Positions 23,527 to 36,362 of a stretch of DNA of 64,000 nucleotides are shown here, in pieces. Positions within the stretch are counted from its first letter, which is position 1. Every line of letters begins with the position of its first letter. The notes under the pieces were generated by a model that saw nothing but the letters and a program-made list of their open reading frames with translations, ran no database searches and was not told the origin of the DNA. The DNA is from Welwitschia mirabilis (taxonomy: Eukaryota > Gnetophyta > Gnetopsida > Welwitschiales): positions 149,502,139 to 149,566,138 of the forward strand of contig JBOZIK010000001.1 of the NCBI GenBank assembly GCA_051453625.1, in the 5' to 3' direction. Both the position numbers and the translations under genes were made by a program.

Positions 23527-26500
23527 TTACAAATAAAACCCATTAAAATATATTCTTACATTAGAGTTGGCATGTTTCATTAAGAATTTGTTCACTGACA
23601 TACCAAACATGTCAAAAGCAATAGAAACAAAGCCTTTTCTTCTTTTTATTTTTCTTCTTTTTCCTGTTTTATCTTTTTTGCTTTTTAAATCATAAGAAAA
23701 TGGTGACATAGGTAGACAAACCTAGCAACATTAGCAAGTTGTTCGTAGGGAATAAAGAGACCAAAGTGATGATCATCCATTTCATGATAAACATTTTATA
23801 ACTAAATCTAAGATGGTTGATGAACATTATACTAGCATTCTTCAAACTTGATAATGGAAGACCTTCATAGCAATTTGATTACAATGCATCTTTGAAATAT
23901 ATTAGGCAACATCTTCCAAATATATTAAGCAAGTGATCTTATTATAGAAGATGAAAAGAATTTCACATTTCTCTAAGTTACAATTTGTATTTCTTTAGTA
24001 ATTTATTCAATATAGATTAAATCTGTTAATATGATGAAAATGCTTTCATGCAATAAGCAAATGGGAGGCTCTTAAAAAGTCTTTACATCATCCCACCTCA
24101 TGCTAAAAACTTCTCCTTATTTAGTATTCTTAAAGGAATCTTCTAAGAAAGCAAAATCAAATGACTCTACTAGCTTTGTAATTTTGTTAATCTCTTACTT
24201 AAGCTAAGCATTATTAGTTTCATCATGTATTTTGAATGGGTGATCTAAATTATATTCTAGACTTTAGAGAAACACCATTGAACATGATAAAATAGGTTGC
24301 AGAAATTAAGCTTTTAAGTCATAACCTATTTTCATACTTACTCTTAGGTTGGATGTCTATTGTTACACATGCAAAGAGACATTAGAATAGAGAAACCTTC
24401 TTTTCTAAGCTAGATGTCTTGGGTACTCTCTATATTTTCTAATGAATTGGCTTTAGTTATATTTTAATTGATAAAGAAAAAGGTGAATCAGACGGAAAAT
24501 ATGTATTATTAAATAAGACCAGGTGTACAAGTAGGAGGGTATCATCTCAACATGATCTTTGTTCAAAACTAGATATTTGAAAATGATTTATGGTTCATTT
24601 AAATGCACGAAAATCCATGAATATTTGAAAAAATGATGAGAAAACCCAAACTTCTTTGGCCTTTGAGTTTCAACAAAGTTTTACTAAGGGGATCAGATTT
24701 ACAGATTCTTTTATTATGCCTGTCAAGAGCTAGATTTTAAAATCTTTCATATAGCTCCTAATAACTTCGTCCCAAGTCTTATTCATTTATCCTATTTGTT
24801 GCTTCCCTTTAAAAATTGTAAAGTTTTAATTATTTATCACTGCTTTCAAATCCAAAAATAAGAAATTTATGGCAATAAAAAAAACTATTAATTGACACAA
24901 AATTTACAAGTCAAATAAAAGATAACTTGTAAAAATAATATCATAAGTTGAATGAAGATTTTTACTATTTAATTTGGTTTTAAAGAAGATAAAATTGCTT
25001 GTATATAAATGGCTAGTTCAATGAAATATGGGGCTAACAAAATGACTCATTACTTTTCTCTTAGTATAAAAAGATGCTAATTATCTTAAAGATACAATCT
25101 AAGAAAGAGTGACACTTTGTATAAGGAAAATGAAATTATTATTAAAACTTTTCCTCATCAATGAATATAACAGATGGTTCTCTTGTAGTTGCAATAGAGA
25201 ACTTAGATTTCATAAGCTTTCTAGGCTCACAAACTTGTCACAAAATAAAATGGTAGGCTAATAAGTAATTTAAATTTAAGAAATGCATGTCATAAGTATC
25301 ATAAAAATATATTATAACCAAGAGGTGAGGTTGGTGGAGTGATAACTGGTTCTACCACATGCATTATGGAATAAGCCTTGATACAGTGACTAGGTGGATA
25401 AGGTAGTCATACTTTAGAATGTAGCTTCAAATTCTAATGCAATAGCCTTGTCCATTATTGTTTTATCATTTCTTAAAGATCCAAAAAGTATTAGTCCTAC
25501 AATAGAGAGAGAAGTATCTATTAAAACACTAATGATAGTTAAACATGCTTAAAGTGCATAACAAATGATTTTAAAACAACATACCTCTAGCTGGTTTCCT
25601 AAGATTACTAAAAAGATATCTTTTCTTTATTGGTAAAATAACCATTTCCATCAAAACTTGCTTTTCTTTTGAGAGTTTAGCTATAGATAAAATCAATGAA
25701 AATGATCAAATCATGAATAATTAGAAGAGGTTAGTTGTACTCCAGAATCTAACATGATAATGATATTTGAGGGTTTGCCATAGGTTATAGTTTACTATAA
25801 AAACTAGTACAGAATAACAATAAAAAATCATAAAAGAAAAGGAAATAATGAGGTTAGAGAGGGATTCAATTATTAATATCATTCCATCCAACTAAGGGAC
25901 TTTTATCAACAATTGTATTTTCTATCATTTGAAGGACATCAGGATCCACTCCCTTTACATTAGTTTTATGTATTTAAGAATAACCTATGCCACTTGAATG
26001 ATTTATAGACAGATTTGATTGGAAACTATTAGTGGAATTTAATCTATTTGACTTTAAAACATTAGCATTCCTTTTAAACTATGAATTTTCAAGTATGACA
26101 AGCATAGATTTAAGAGTACTATCTACATTCTATAAAAGAAAAAATCACCACAGACATGCCCATTTGATAAACTTTAATTCTAGAATCATGCAACCATTCA
26201 ACATAAGAACCAATGTGCTAAAGATTTGAAAGTGTCAGTTGAAGATCCTTAGAATCATGAAGTTATGTATCATTTAAGTTGCAAGACTATGATTATGATT
26301 AGTGGGGGGCATTTGGATTTGACATTTCTATAATGATATTGTATGATCTTCTTCATCAAACTTAATAAGATAAGCTTAGTTTGGGCCATTAAAACATAAT
26401 GAAAAGTTATGAAGATCTTTCTGTGTTCTATTACCGACTTCAGTACACAAAATTAGAACTTTTGTAAGTATGTGAATCATGCTTTATATTTGTTGCATTT
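23527..26500 (-). pseudogene. Degenerate polyprotein remnant, C-terminal part; possible pararetroviral pol
   Basis: The minus strand contains coding-like stretches broken by many stops. Near 24570-24740 a segment resembles the finger and palm entry of a caulimovirid-type reverse transcriptase, and near 25730-25780 there is a weak protease-like stretch (IIIMLDSGV). A lysine-rich frame lies at 23527-23709. The copia LTR at 26501 interrupts the upstream side; the probable continuation begins at 46193 and runs toward higher coordinates. No polymerase active site could be located. It could also be another retroelement class. Nothing here is expressible as it stands. Confidence 0.35.
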
Positions 26501-26742
26501 TGTTAAAAACTAAAACAAGAATAGGTCCAAAACAAGTAACTTAAATGGGAGGAATACTTGTATTTCATTGATTAAAACAAGTTACAACAGTACATATAAA
26601 TAGGACAAATTCACAACTAGAGTTCTAATTTTATGGCACCACTAACTCATGATAACCATGAACACCACTAACACCATTAACACCACTAACACTAATAACA
26701 AACTCCATTAATAGCCATTAACACTGATACCAGACTCTATTA
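26496..26742 (-). repeat. Copia LTR (third copy of the 41400/45792 family), truncated by gap
   Basis: From 26501 the sequence TGTTAAAAACTAAAACAAGA and the following ~240 bases match the LTR starts at 41400 and 45792. It is cut by a 100-N gap at 26743. The five bases just outside, CATTT at 26496-26500, are identical to those just outside the right LTR at 46193-46197. The facing ends of these two LTRs would then be a target-site duplication. Confidence 0.85.
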
Positions 26743-26842
26743 NNNNNNNNNNNNNNNNNNNNNNNNNNNNNNNNNNNNNNNNNNNNNNNNNNNNNNNNNN
26801 NNNNNNNNNNNNNNNNNNNNNNNNNNNNNNNNNNNNNNNNNN

Positions 26843-29219
26843 TAATATTAAAAGTTCTTGTTTACTTTAAAAATTCAAAATCTATCGTGACTAATCTATT
26901 ACTCTTCCATAAAACCCTTATTTCTTAGTTATCTATGATTTTGAGTTAAGGAAATGATATAATGCTTATAGTTTTTTAAGTTAATCTTTCTTGGTTATTT
27001 ATCTTGTGAATATTATTTTTACTACTTAAGAGAAGATATTTTTTTCTATTTTTATTTTCTTCATTCCCTTATAAATATGTTTCATATGCTCTTTACTTAT
27101 TTAATTCCATTTAAATAACTAATTACAATATTTAACATTCCTTTATCATTCTTTTAAGAAAACAATAATTAGGATTTTCTATACTATAACTAACAATCCA
27201 ATTTTTATTTTAAGATTAGTATTCTTCACCTTCATAATTAGGACATATTTCTTGGTATTTTCTTAACTATTATTTGCTAATTTATCTTAATATTCTTAAG
27301 GCACTTTACTTTATTTTAATCCATAAATTGGTTCATGATAATGTTTTAATATGGTATAATAACTCTACAAAATATCAAGGGAAGAACTAGGCATAATGAA
27401 GAAGAAAGTAAATAAAAAATGGTAAAGAGCTTATTTGAAAGTAAAATCTTCATTTGATGCCAAAGAAAAAGACTCTTCTTATTATTTGAATCTATATGAT
27501 AATATTGCACATTCTGCTAAGGATTAATAACCAAACCATTAATAGGAGATTTTTAATTCTTGTAAGCATTTTAAAGAATTCTTAGTGGGCTTAGAGGAAG
27601 ATCCTTATAAAATCTAGAAAAAATAAACTATATCTAAGTTAAAATATACTAATGAAGGGAAATCACTAACTAACAAGAAATCTTATTTTCAAAATGAAAA
27701 ACAAAGAAGAATCCACTCTTAAAGAAGCAGCAATATAAAGATTGAATTTCTTAGAACACTCCATTACAGTAGTTGTAATGTCCTTATTATATTCTTAATG
27801 ATTATGTTATAAAAACTTAATAAAGAAATTCCTAAATATCTTTACACGCATGACTTTTTTAGCTTAGAAAGTATTTAAATCACAAATAATCTAGTTAATT
27901 AACATAAATATTTAATTGGTAATGCTAAGTTATTATGGGTTGTAATTCTTTTTATTATATAAAACATGATGTAGCATTGATAATGGAATTCACTTATTCA
28001 TTAGTAAATCATTAATTAAATATTTATTTATCTTAGGCTTTAAAACAATTTTCTTTTTAGATTTTCTACTCTCTTTTTCTCCATTTTATTTTAAATTCTT
28101 CTAATCATTTTATATTGACTTAAATAAAATATCTTCTAAAATAAAAATATCACCATGTTATCAAAGTATAAAATGAAGATAGTTAAGATCCATGGAAAAT
28201 TTCTCTTAGGCAAAGTTAAAGAATAATAATGCAAACAAGAATTAGTAGGAATAAAATGTAGAGATGAAGGATTCCTTTGATAACAAACATGTGAATAATA
28301 ATACTTCTAGTTTAGAGTTTAATGATAAATAATAAAACTTAAAGTAGAATAAGGATAAGTAAACTAAGGATTTCATAGTATGTTTAACTATCAATATTTC
28401 TCATGGTATCATGAAATTATTAGAAATAATAATTATATATGGCAAAAGTTCTACTTACCTAGACTTTTCAGAGTTTTTTAAATTATGAAGTTACTTACAA
28501 ATCTAAAGAGTAAATACCATAAAGTTAAAGAGTTAAGAAGACATATAATTCTAGAAGTAAACATAAGTAATGAATTGTTGATAATTATTACAATACTTAA
28601 AATAGTAATTAAGATCTAGAAATTTTTTAAGACAAATAGTATAGGAAAAAAAATTAATGAGATGTCTTTATATGTGAAATAATATAACCTATAACGTTTA
28701 GACTGAAAAAAAAACTCACAACTAAATAAACAATGGTTTAAGCCATTATTGATGAAGAAATACTCAAATATTTCATACTTTATGCATTATCATCCAAATA
28801 TGATACCTTTAAAAATGGTTTATTAAATTATTCTTAATCGTATATGGTAAATTTTACAACTACTAAACTATTATAATAATAAATGAAACCTAAGGTCAAG
28901 GAGGAAGAAGTTATTACTCTTAGACTAATTTAAACCAACAAGCCAAGTGAAAATATAAAACTCAAGGAAAATAAACAAAAAGATTATGGTTTCATATCTA
29001 CAAAAATAAATATTTTCATAAGATCAAATCATCCTAAAAAATTCATAAAATCCAAGATACAATTAGGGAATAATAACTAATCCTTATGAATTACAATGTT
29101 GATTAGTCAAAATTGATGGATGACTTATTAATTATTTTAGCATAAGACAAGTAATATATAGCAAATTAGTTTTGAAGTAGCATGTTATGTGAAAAGAAAC
29201 TAGAAAATTGTAAAAGATA
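26843..29219. other. Unassigned AT-rich stretch
   Basis: No domain is recognised on either strand. It lies downstream, in minus-strand sense, of the copia RT relic near 29.28 kb and may hold its decayed RNase H and 3' end. Confidence 0.4.
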
Positions 29220-29400
29220 TTAATGAAATTTTTTTTATTATAATAGGCAATAAAAGATCTATCATGATTTCTATATCATCCACATAAAGCACTAATATTA
29301 TGGATTATTGAATAGTATAGTCTCGATTAGAATTTTAAATTGTTATATCGAATCTTATTGAACTATTTTATAGGTTCTTAATTTAGAAATTTAAAGATAG
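29220..29400 (-). pseudogene. pol: Copia reverse transcriptase relic
   Basis: The minus strand at about 29258-29303 encodes IILVLYVDDIEIMID, matching the Ty1/copia RT active site (LLLYVDDM). The two catalytic aspartates are kept. The upstream translation up to 29400 keeps fragments such as FD and NRDYTI in the expected positions but is full of stops. It is a separate and more decayed element than the one at 41400-46192, which has its own RT. Confidence 0.55.
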
Positions 29401-31859
29401 TACATTAATGCACTAATATGAATATGCTACATAACTTAAAAAATAATTTAATCTTGAAAAATTTATAAAAATAATCATCCCTAAGGAAGGGAACTAGGAA
29501 AAAGTTTGAAGAGGAAAGATGCATAACTTAATGAAATTGAAAAATATTAATAACTTATTATTAAACTATTAGATCTTACTAAAATGCAATCTAATAAAAT
29601 ACATGTATTATCTTAGTTAAATCAAGTTATACATAAGCCCATAATTCCTTGAAACGTTAGCTATCAATATCTTAAAATACATTACCCTATCTAAAGAACT
29701 AGATTAGAAAGGTATAACTCATGACATAGATTGGGAGGATTTTATTGATTTAATTTTAACTATTAGGTACATAGTAACATGTGATAAATGTATTGTTTCT
29801 CAAATACGATAGTAGTAAAGACTAAAGCTCCATTCCTCATGGGAGAAAAATGACTAGTTGAAGAACACAAGGAATTAATAAGTTGTAACTTCGTACTACT
29901 ATTAGGATAAAAAAAACCTTAGTGAAAACTAGCTAGGTGCACTTGCTGATAAAAGCAAGGCCACACCATTGTAAGAGATAGATGCAAATCAAAATTGATT
30001 TTTTGAAAGCTTGAATCTACATTTTCTTACTCAAGTGCCTTTTTATTTTGGTATTAGTGCTCATGTAATTTTTTTCCCCTTACTATAAAGCTTTTTTAGG
30101 ATTCTACTTAGATACCTTCCTTAGATTATTTACAAGTTTTTCTAGGTTCTATTATCTCTTGTATTCATACATGTAAATTTTTCTTTACATGTAGTTTTCT
30201 AATTTATAGCTTATTAGAAGGACCTAAGTCTTTTTAATTTGGATAACTAGAGATAGCAAGCAATAACATAATGATAAACTGTACTACCTTTCAGTTGAAC
30301 TTCTATGCTTTATGGATTATAGCATTCTACTTCTTTGAATCTATAGAGGTTGCATTTGTTATTTTCAATTATCATGTACAATTTTTTTTTAAATTATTAT
30401 TATTCATTAGACTACTACTTTACTATATGACTTTCTTATTCCTATTTAAATTTTTGAGTACCTTTCCTTCCCTTCTGTTTATTTGTTACTTATTTGACTA
30501 AGCTAACATGCCTTTGCTTAATTTGTTCTCCATTTAACACAATATTCTTATCAAGTTTATACAAAAAGAAAGAATTTGTTAAATAAAATTTTGTAGCTGA
30601 AGTAAAGTGTGCCTATGTGATTATACTTATATATACAAATGATGAAGCAACATGTTCAAATGATTTAAGAAACATTCAAGGGATAATGTTGGCTGATTAG
30701 CACATAGCATAGGTTCTTTTAGAGACATTAAAGTTTTCATTCCAAATTTCTTAAGTCATGGACTAACACTCATCTTGTAGTGTAGTTAAGAGCTCTAAGA
30801 ACATATCCTTGGGCTTGAAGTACTAACCCTCAAAGACAACTAAACTATTAGTCTTATACTAGTCAAGTAAGTCTAAAGACATAACCTAGCTGTTAAAGTG
30901 CTTTAGCACTATAACCTTCACCTACTTAATAATTAGTAAGCTTCACTTGAAGGTGCAAAATGGGCTTCTTAAATTATGCCCTTCTTGGGAGGTGAAATAC
31001 AATGAGTTCAAATCTTGATAAAGTACCTTGTAAATGATTAATTCTGATCCATTTCTAGTAATTTTAAGTTGATGTAACCCTTTTATTTAGCTATAAATAG
31101 ATAGAAAGAGATGCAAATAAATATCATTGATGCTCGAAGCTTTTCAACCAATAACCATTGTGAGAATTAGATTTTACCAAGCTTCATAGTAAAGCTCCAC
31201 CTTAAGAAACTCCTTATTCCATCCCTCACATCCTGCAAAATGCTCCAAAATAACATTTCCTTATTAACATCAACATTCTAACTCATAAAAATTCAACTCC
31301 TACTTTCATTGAGATGAGTGTCTCAGATTAGGAAAATGGGAAATGGACCTCTAGAGTCATTTCTTTGTTCATTCCACCGCGCATACAGAGATTTGAGAAT
31401 TGGAAGCTAGCTTTTGAGAGAGCAAGGATGCTTTTTAATTCTTTTAATGGTTAGAAGAGATGGAAAGTCACACAAAACATGGACTTACAAGAAAGTTAGC
31501 TTTGGAGGAAATTTAATCTACTCCTGTACATCTGCACTTAGATGTGGGCAACCTCCAAATTTCTCCAAGGAAGTAGCTTTAGGGAGGACATAATATTAAT
31601 GTCACTAACCTTCAAAGATCTCAATGACTTGGAATTCCTAATAAACATCTCTATATCCAAGCAAAATATGATTTATCCAAAGTGATGCATAACCTCCTCA
31701 ATCATCCAGCAACAGCTCATTCATAGCCACTCTTGGCTTTTCCTTAAGCAATAAGCTTGAGTGACTCTAGACGTGGAAATCTCCTCATTAGGTGCTCCAC
31801 AGAAGTCGAGTAGCAAAATACCATGGTCACATGCTTTGTCATAAATCTGTCTAACTCAT
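29401..31859. other. Unassigned stretch
   Basis: No gene is recognised. A 76-aa hydrophobic frame at 30271-30501 looks like chance in T-rich DNA. Around 30880-31030 there are weak box A-like ('taacctagctgttaaagtgc') and box B-like ('gagttcaaatcttga') tRNA motifs, too far apart (about 120 bases) for a normal tRNA-derived SINE. Confidence 0.4.
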
Positions 31860-32175
31860 AACCATGTTGCCAATGGCTTTGGCCACCCCGCTAGTATGGG
31901 CACCTTTAGTAATGCCTGCTACACCACCCTTAGTGACGGCCCTGCCATTGCCGCCTCTGGTAGCAACCCCTCCACCAGGGTTGCCGCCACCTACACTGCC
32001 ACTGCCGATGCCTATACCACCCCCGCTGGCTCTGACGATGCATAAGCTCCCTCACCACTTTCCTTTTACTTCGGCACGCATGGCGAGTTCTCCGGTGCCT
32101 CCTCTTATGTCTGTTCTGTCTGATGCTAACAGTTTTGCTCTGTCACCGGCTCCGTCGATTCCCATAATTACATGA
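31860..32175 (+). other. GC-rich islet with 103-aa Pro/Leu/Ala-rich frame
   Basis: An abrupt GC-rich block in very AT-rich surroundings. The plus frame from 31864 is open for 103 codons, with repetitive PPLV and LPPP-type composition. The minus strand is also largely open and glycine-rich, with one stop. No known domain is seen. It could be a captured gene fragment such as a signal-peptide or low-complexity exon, or simple-sequence expansion. I cannot decide which strand, if any, was coding. Confidence 0.4.
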
Positions 32176-32835
32176 CTTTAATTTCTATTTTATTTTTATC
32201 TATTGTTTGTAAATGAGAATTATAAGCAAATTTGATATGTGCAGAGTTCTGGGCAATGGATGGATGCATGGAGAATTATAAGCAAATTTTGAGTAGTGTG
32301 GCATTACCAATACCATCTGTTGAAGAGGAGTTTGTTGGTTTTCTATTTTATAATTATTATTTTTAATAGGACTCTACTTGATATTGCATTGAGATGGAGC
32401 CTTTTGTTAAGGAAGAAGCTTAATGACTTGACATTTGATTGGCTGCCCAAAACATATTTAATAATTAAGCTTACTATCATGTGGTTTTATAATAAACGAT
32501 TGCTTTGACTTTTCCAAGTTATATGATATAAATTCTTGATGTTGTTTATTTTTCAAAAAATTCTCTTTAATTTTGTAGCATTACACATATTAAAATTGTT
32601 GATTTATTAGTCCTTTACACACAATATTTGGTATTAGTCAATTCTTTAAAAAATTATAGAGAAGCCTAAACTAATTTTTCATATTAAAAATGTTATCTAA
32701 CTCTGATCTTTTGATTATCATTGCTAATCTAAAAGTAAATTAATAGATTTTATTAAGACTATATTAAGACTACATTTATTAAAAATAAGTGTAACCCTTA
32801 GTCAAACTTAATACAAACCTATTAACACAAGGTGG
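32176..32835. other. Unassigned stretch with a direct 20-base echo
   Basis: 'gagaattataagcaaattt' occurs at 32214-32232 and again at 32271-32289. A possible exon-like frame (EFWAMDGCMENYKQILSS) follows 'gtgcag' at 32243, resembling a 3' splice site next to the GC-rich islet. No family is recognised. Confidence 0.35.
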
Positions 32836-32837
32836 GG

Positions 32838-32894
<57 letters not shown>

Positions 32895-32930
32895 TGAGTG
32901 AGTGAGTGAGTGAGAAGGGGGAGGGGGAAA
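32838..32930. repeat. (TG)n-(GAGT)n compound microsatellite with G-rich tail
   Basis: About 27 TG units, then about six GAGT units, then a GGGGGAGGGGG run. TG runs of this length can adopt Z-DNA. Confidence 0.95.
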
Positions 32931-32934
32931 GAGA

Positions 32935-33567
32935 CTTAAAAGTGACTAGCCTTAGCACATGACTATTAGTTCAAGTTAAACCTTGAGATACCTATTGAAA
33001 TGTGAGCCTTAAATCGGTTATTTTGTCTTTTTCCTATATTTAGCCTCATACCAAGTTATTTATTTACTAGGTATTGTCATAGCCAAGATAAGCATGAAAT
33101 AAACTTAGTAAATGATCAAGCATGCTTATTTTAAATATTCCTTATTTATTCTTAACAGTAGGCCTATTTAAGTAACCTTGGAAAGGCTTATACAATTTTA
33201 TATATCATAGAAAATTTACTTGTGTAACATTACAAACATTATTGAATTACTTGTGATGTGAATGCTTTAAGTAAGAAAGTGTGGTTAGCTATGGACTAGG
33301 ATGTTGTTGCTATATTGTAAACTCAAGTTGTAATCTCTCTTGCTTTGCTTTTCCTCTTACATAAGGAAAAGTGAGTCCCCATTTCTTTGGAGGTAGGCAT
33401 ACTATTGAACCACATTAAGAGTTTTTTGTTTTTCTTATTTTTTCATATTACACATTATTTTGTCAATATTATTCTTTTATTTTCACACTTGATATCCTTT
33501 CATTTCATGACTTATTGATCTGGGATAGCTTTTATACTATGCTAATTAATCTCTTATTTTTTATAAC
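32935..33567 (+). repeat. 5' LTR of a plus-strand copia element (left boundary approximate)
   Basis: The LTR ends in TAACA at 33563-33567, directly before a tRNA-Met primer binding site. The U5-like stretch 'ggaggtaggcatactattgaaccacattaagag' near 33390 resembles the R/U5 of Tnt1/BARE-like plant copia elements. The start is not clear and may be inside the microsatellite. The element is split further on by another insertion at 33951. Confidence 0.5.
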
Positions 33568-33570
33568 AAA

Positions 33571-33590
33571 TAGTATTAGAGCATCTAGTT
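33571..33590 (+). promoter_or_regulatory. Primer binding site, initiator tRNA-Met type
   Basis: TAGTATTAGAGCATCTAGTT differs by two bases from the usual TGGTATCAGAGC core. It sits three bases after the LTR end and just before gag, which fixes the orientation of this copia element as plus. Confidence 0.7.
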
Positions 33591-33602
33591 ACATAAGAAA
33601 CT

Positions 33603-33950
33603 ATTAGAATGACCTCTTAAATGTCAAATTGAAAGTTTTGATTGGAGAGTTTAATGGAGAAGACACCTTTGAGTTGTATTAGACTAAAGTTATTAATGTA
33701 TTTATTTAGTAAGTGTTGCATTAAGGAATTACAAGGAGAGAAGTCTACTAGGATGTTTAATAAAGATTGGAAGGATCTAAATATGAGGGCTCAATGTATC
33801 ATTAGATTGAGTTCTTATAAATCAGGTTCTATTTAATATAATAAGAGAAGTGTCTGCTACTGCATCATGAATAAAGTTGAAAAGCTTGTACAATCCTTGA
33901 GTAGTAAGATTGTATGTGATTCAATATGGATATTCCTTCCTTCATATCCA
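33603..33950 (+). pseudogene. gag: Copia gag, 5' half (interrupted by insertion)
   Basis: The plus strand encodes VLIGEFNGEDTFELY near 33635, then DWKDLNMRAQCIIRLSSYKS, the UBN2/gag_pre pattern (F.G...F.LW..., DW..LD..A...I.L.L). It ends with a degenerate version of the LEKLYMTKSL region near 33880-33920. Stops and shifts are present. At 33951 it is cut by the LTR of the minus-strand element, and its 3' half resumes at 39027. Confidence 0.65.
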
Positions 33951-35155
33951 TGTAGGATCTTGAACCCTGGTGGGGTAGGGAAGGGGAATGGGGGAGGAGG
34001 ATGGATAGGACTTTTGAAAAATTTAAACAATTATTACTACTCAATAAAGAAATTATGATAGAAAAAATATAAAAAAATAAACTCAAAAAGTAGAATCAAA
34101 ATAATATACAAAACAAGATTTATAGTGGTTCGAAATAGATCCTACTCCACTCTTGAAAGCCATTTACTAACCAAAACTATTCTAGATCTCTGTTGCTTCA
34201 CTATTCACTAGGTTTTGAAGGCTAACCTTCAAACTTATAAAGTAGACTTTTTTAGGCTAAGTCTCAACCTTCATAAACTGGACTTTCACAAGATAAGTCC
34301 TAACTTAATAGAATGAACTTTTGTATGCTAGGTTTCAACCTTAATAAAATGCACAAGAATGAGTAAGGAAATAAATGCTATATGCTCTAAGTCACTAAAA
34401 AAGAGAATTAACAATGGAGCCTTATTACTCAGATTTAATACAAAGGTAAGTATTGAGTGAGAGAAGAAAGATGTTAGAAAGATAAGCTCTTTAGATCAAG
34501 AGTCTAATCTTCTTTCTTAAAATATGTTCGATTTATTTTTTTAGGTTTTTAAGTATCACATCTTTAAATAGATTTCGCCAAAATATAGTCATTAGATAGT
34601 TGGGAGGAAATCTGATATTTATGAATAGATTAGATGAAATAATTGTTAGAAGACTGTTTGAAAATTTCTTCTTCCACTTTAATCAATCAACTCCTCGAAA
34701 TATCTAGTTGACCTAAGTAACCCACATCACTTGGTCTAGTCGTCCCCTTTATCATCTAGTCAACCCAAGTAACTCACATTACTTGGTCCAGTCACCCTCA
34801 TCTAAAATCTACTTGATTGCTTTTGTTTAAATTTGATCAATTCCACATGAGTTATATCCATCCAATATGAAATAGTGCATATTAAGAAGATTAAAAAGTA
34901 CATTTCCAAGTCCAGTCAACTCCATAAATATCTAGATAACCCCATATGAAATAGTCCAAAATGTGTGTATTTAGGTTCTATCAACCTCTACATTAAGTCC
35001 TTAGACAAAAAAATCAAGTTACTTTAATTAGAACATTTCCAAGTCTTGGATATCTTTTGGTTATAGATTCTTCTGTTTCTTGCATCTGTAAAATCACATT
35101 TTATTCTATAAAAATCATATTAGTTTGACATCAATTAAATTTTAAAATCCTAACA
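33951..35155 (-). repeat. 3' LTR of the non-autonomous copia element
   Basis: It starts TGTAGGATCTTGAACCC and ends AAATCCTAACA. It is directly followed by the complement of a purine-rich tract (35156-35172). It aligns end to end with the LTR at 37835-39026, with visible divergence, so the insertion is not recent. Confidence 0.8.
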
Positions 35156-36362
35156 ATATCCTTCTTTGACATTGATGGTAAATAAATAAGTAATTTCAAG
35201 ACTAAATAAATATTTCATTTTTAATCTCTATCTTTCATCAATCTAATAAATCATAATGATATAATAAAATCTCCTCCTTTCATAAAACCATACAAACAAT
35301 ATTAAGTAAAGGTTTCCTTTTTTTAAAGAAAAAGATATTTTTGAAAAACCATTTTTGTAATACCATATTTTCTCCCCCTTTTGACATTAATGACAAAGGA
35401 TAAAGAAAGAGTAATGAAGATCTATAAACCTTAGACATGTAATTAGGAATATCATATTTTCTCCCCCTAACTTTATGTCATACATATGTATAAAAAAGGA
35501 TAGTCATGATAGAGTTTTTAAAACTAATACCAATTGATGTTATGTCCATGATAACAAGATTTAATTACAAAGTAAAACTTTAGAATATTCAAAACTTATA
35601 GATAAATCTTTATAACAAATTATCATTAAGATGAAAATCTGATACAATAATAACAACTACAGTATATATAACTTGTTTTAGCTAATAGCCTTAATGATCA
35701 TATAGTAATGGGGTTCTCATATAAACATAACATAAATATTACAATAATGCTTCCAAGGAGCACATCATATTATAATAATTCACAGTTTAGAAAAAATAAT
35801 GTAATAAACAACAATTGATTAAAATAATAAGAGCCACTACTAATGTTAAAATTTTCTTGGATAAAAAAGACTAAATTCTTCGATTTTATCCATATGGTCT
35901 TTCTTAACTTTTGTGTAGAGACTTATTTGGAAATAAATTTAAATGATAAAGCATCAATGTTTGCAATATACATATTTTTTTATATTAACAGTTTAATTTT
36001 AAATAACTAAATTCGCAATAATAATAAGTGATATTCTTGGTGGAACATGTTATATATTTACTACTTACCTCACCAAACAAAGTCGATCTACAGTGGCCTT
36101 CAAATCTGATACTGTTTTTCTCATGTACAAGTTATTCCAATACAAGAATATTCTCAAGTTTCTTTGATCCTTCTATGAATCTACTCAAGAATAGTGAAGA
36201 CTGGCTTAAATTCTTCACGAATCTTGTGTTTTCTTCTTGAATCTCTTTATATCTTTGATTTAAGTCTTCATGTTCCCTTCTCAAATCCTTAATGATATTG
36301 TTTAGTTCATTGACTTTTACAACAAGCCTTTCACATTCTTGATATATTTCTTAACATGTGTC
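35156..36362 (-). other. Internal region of the non-autonomous element with three PPT-like motifs
   Basis: There are three polypurine-like motifs on the minus strand: next to the LTR (35156-35172), at 35361-35395 ('tttctcccccttttgacattaatgac') and at 35456-35480 ('tttctccccctaactttatgtc'). The nearer 36100-36360 part encodes a coiled-coil-like tail of gag in minus sense (ELNNIIKDLRREHEDLNQRY). The pol genes that would lie here in a full element are missing. Confidence 0.6.

Noticed and set aside
30880-31030. Possible tRNA-derived SINE
   Set aside because: Box A- and B-like motifs are about 120 bases apart and weak, and no A-tail or target duplication is visible.
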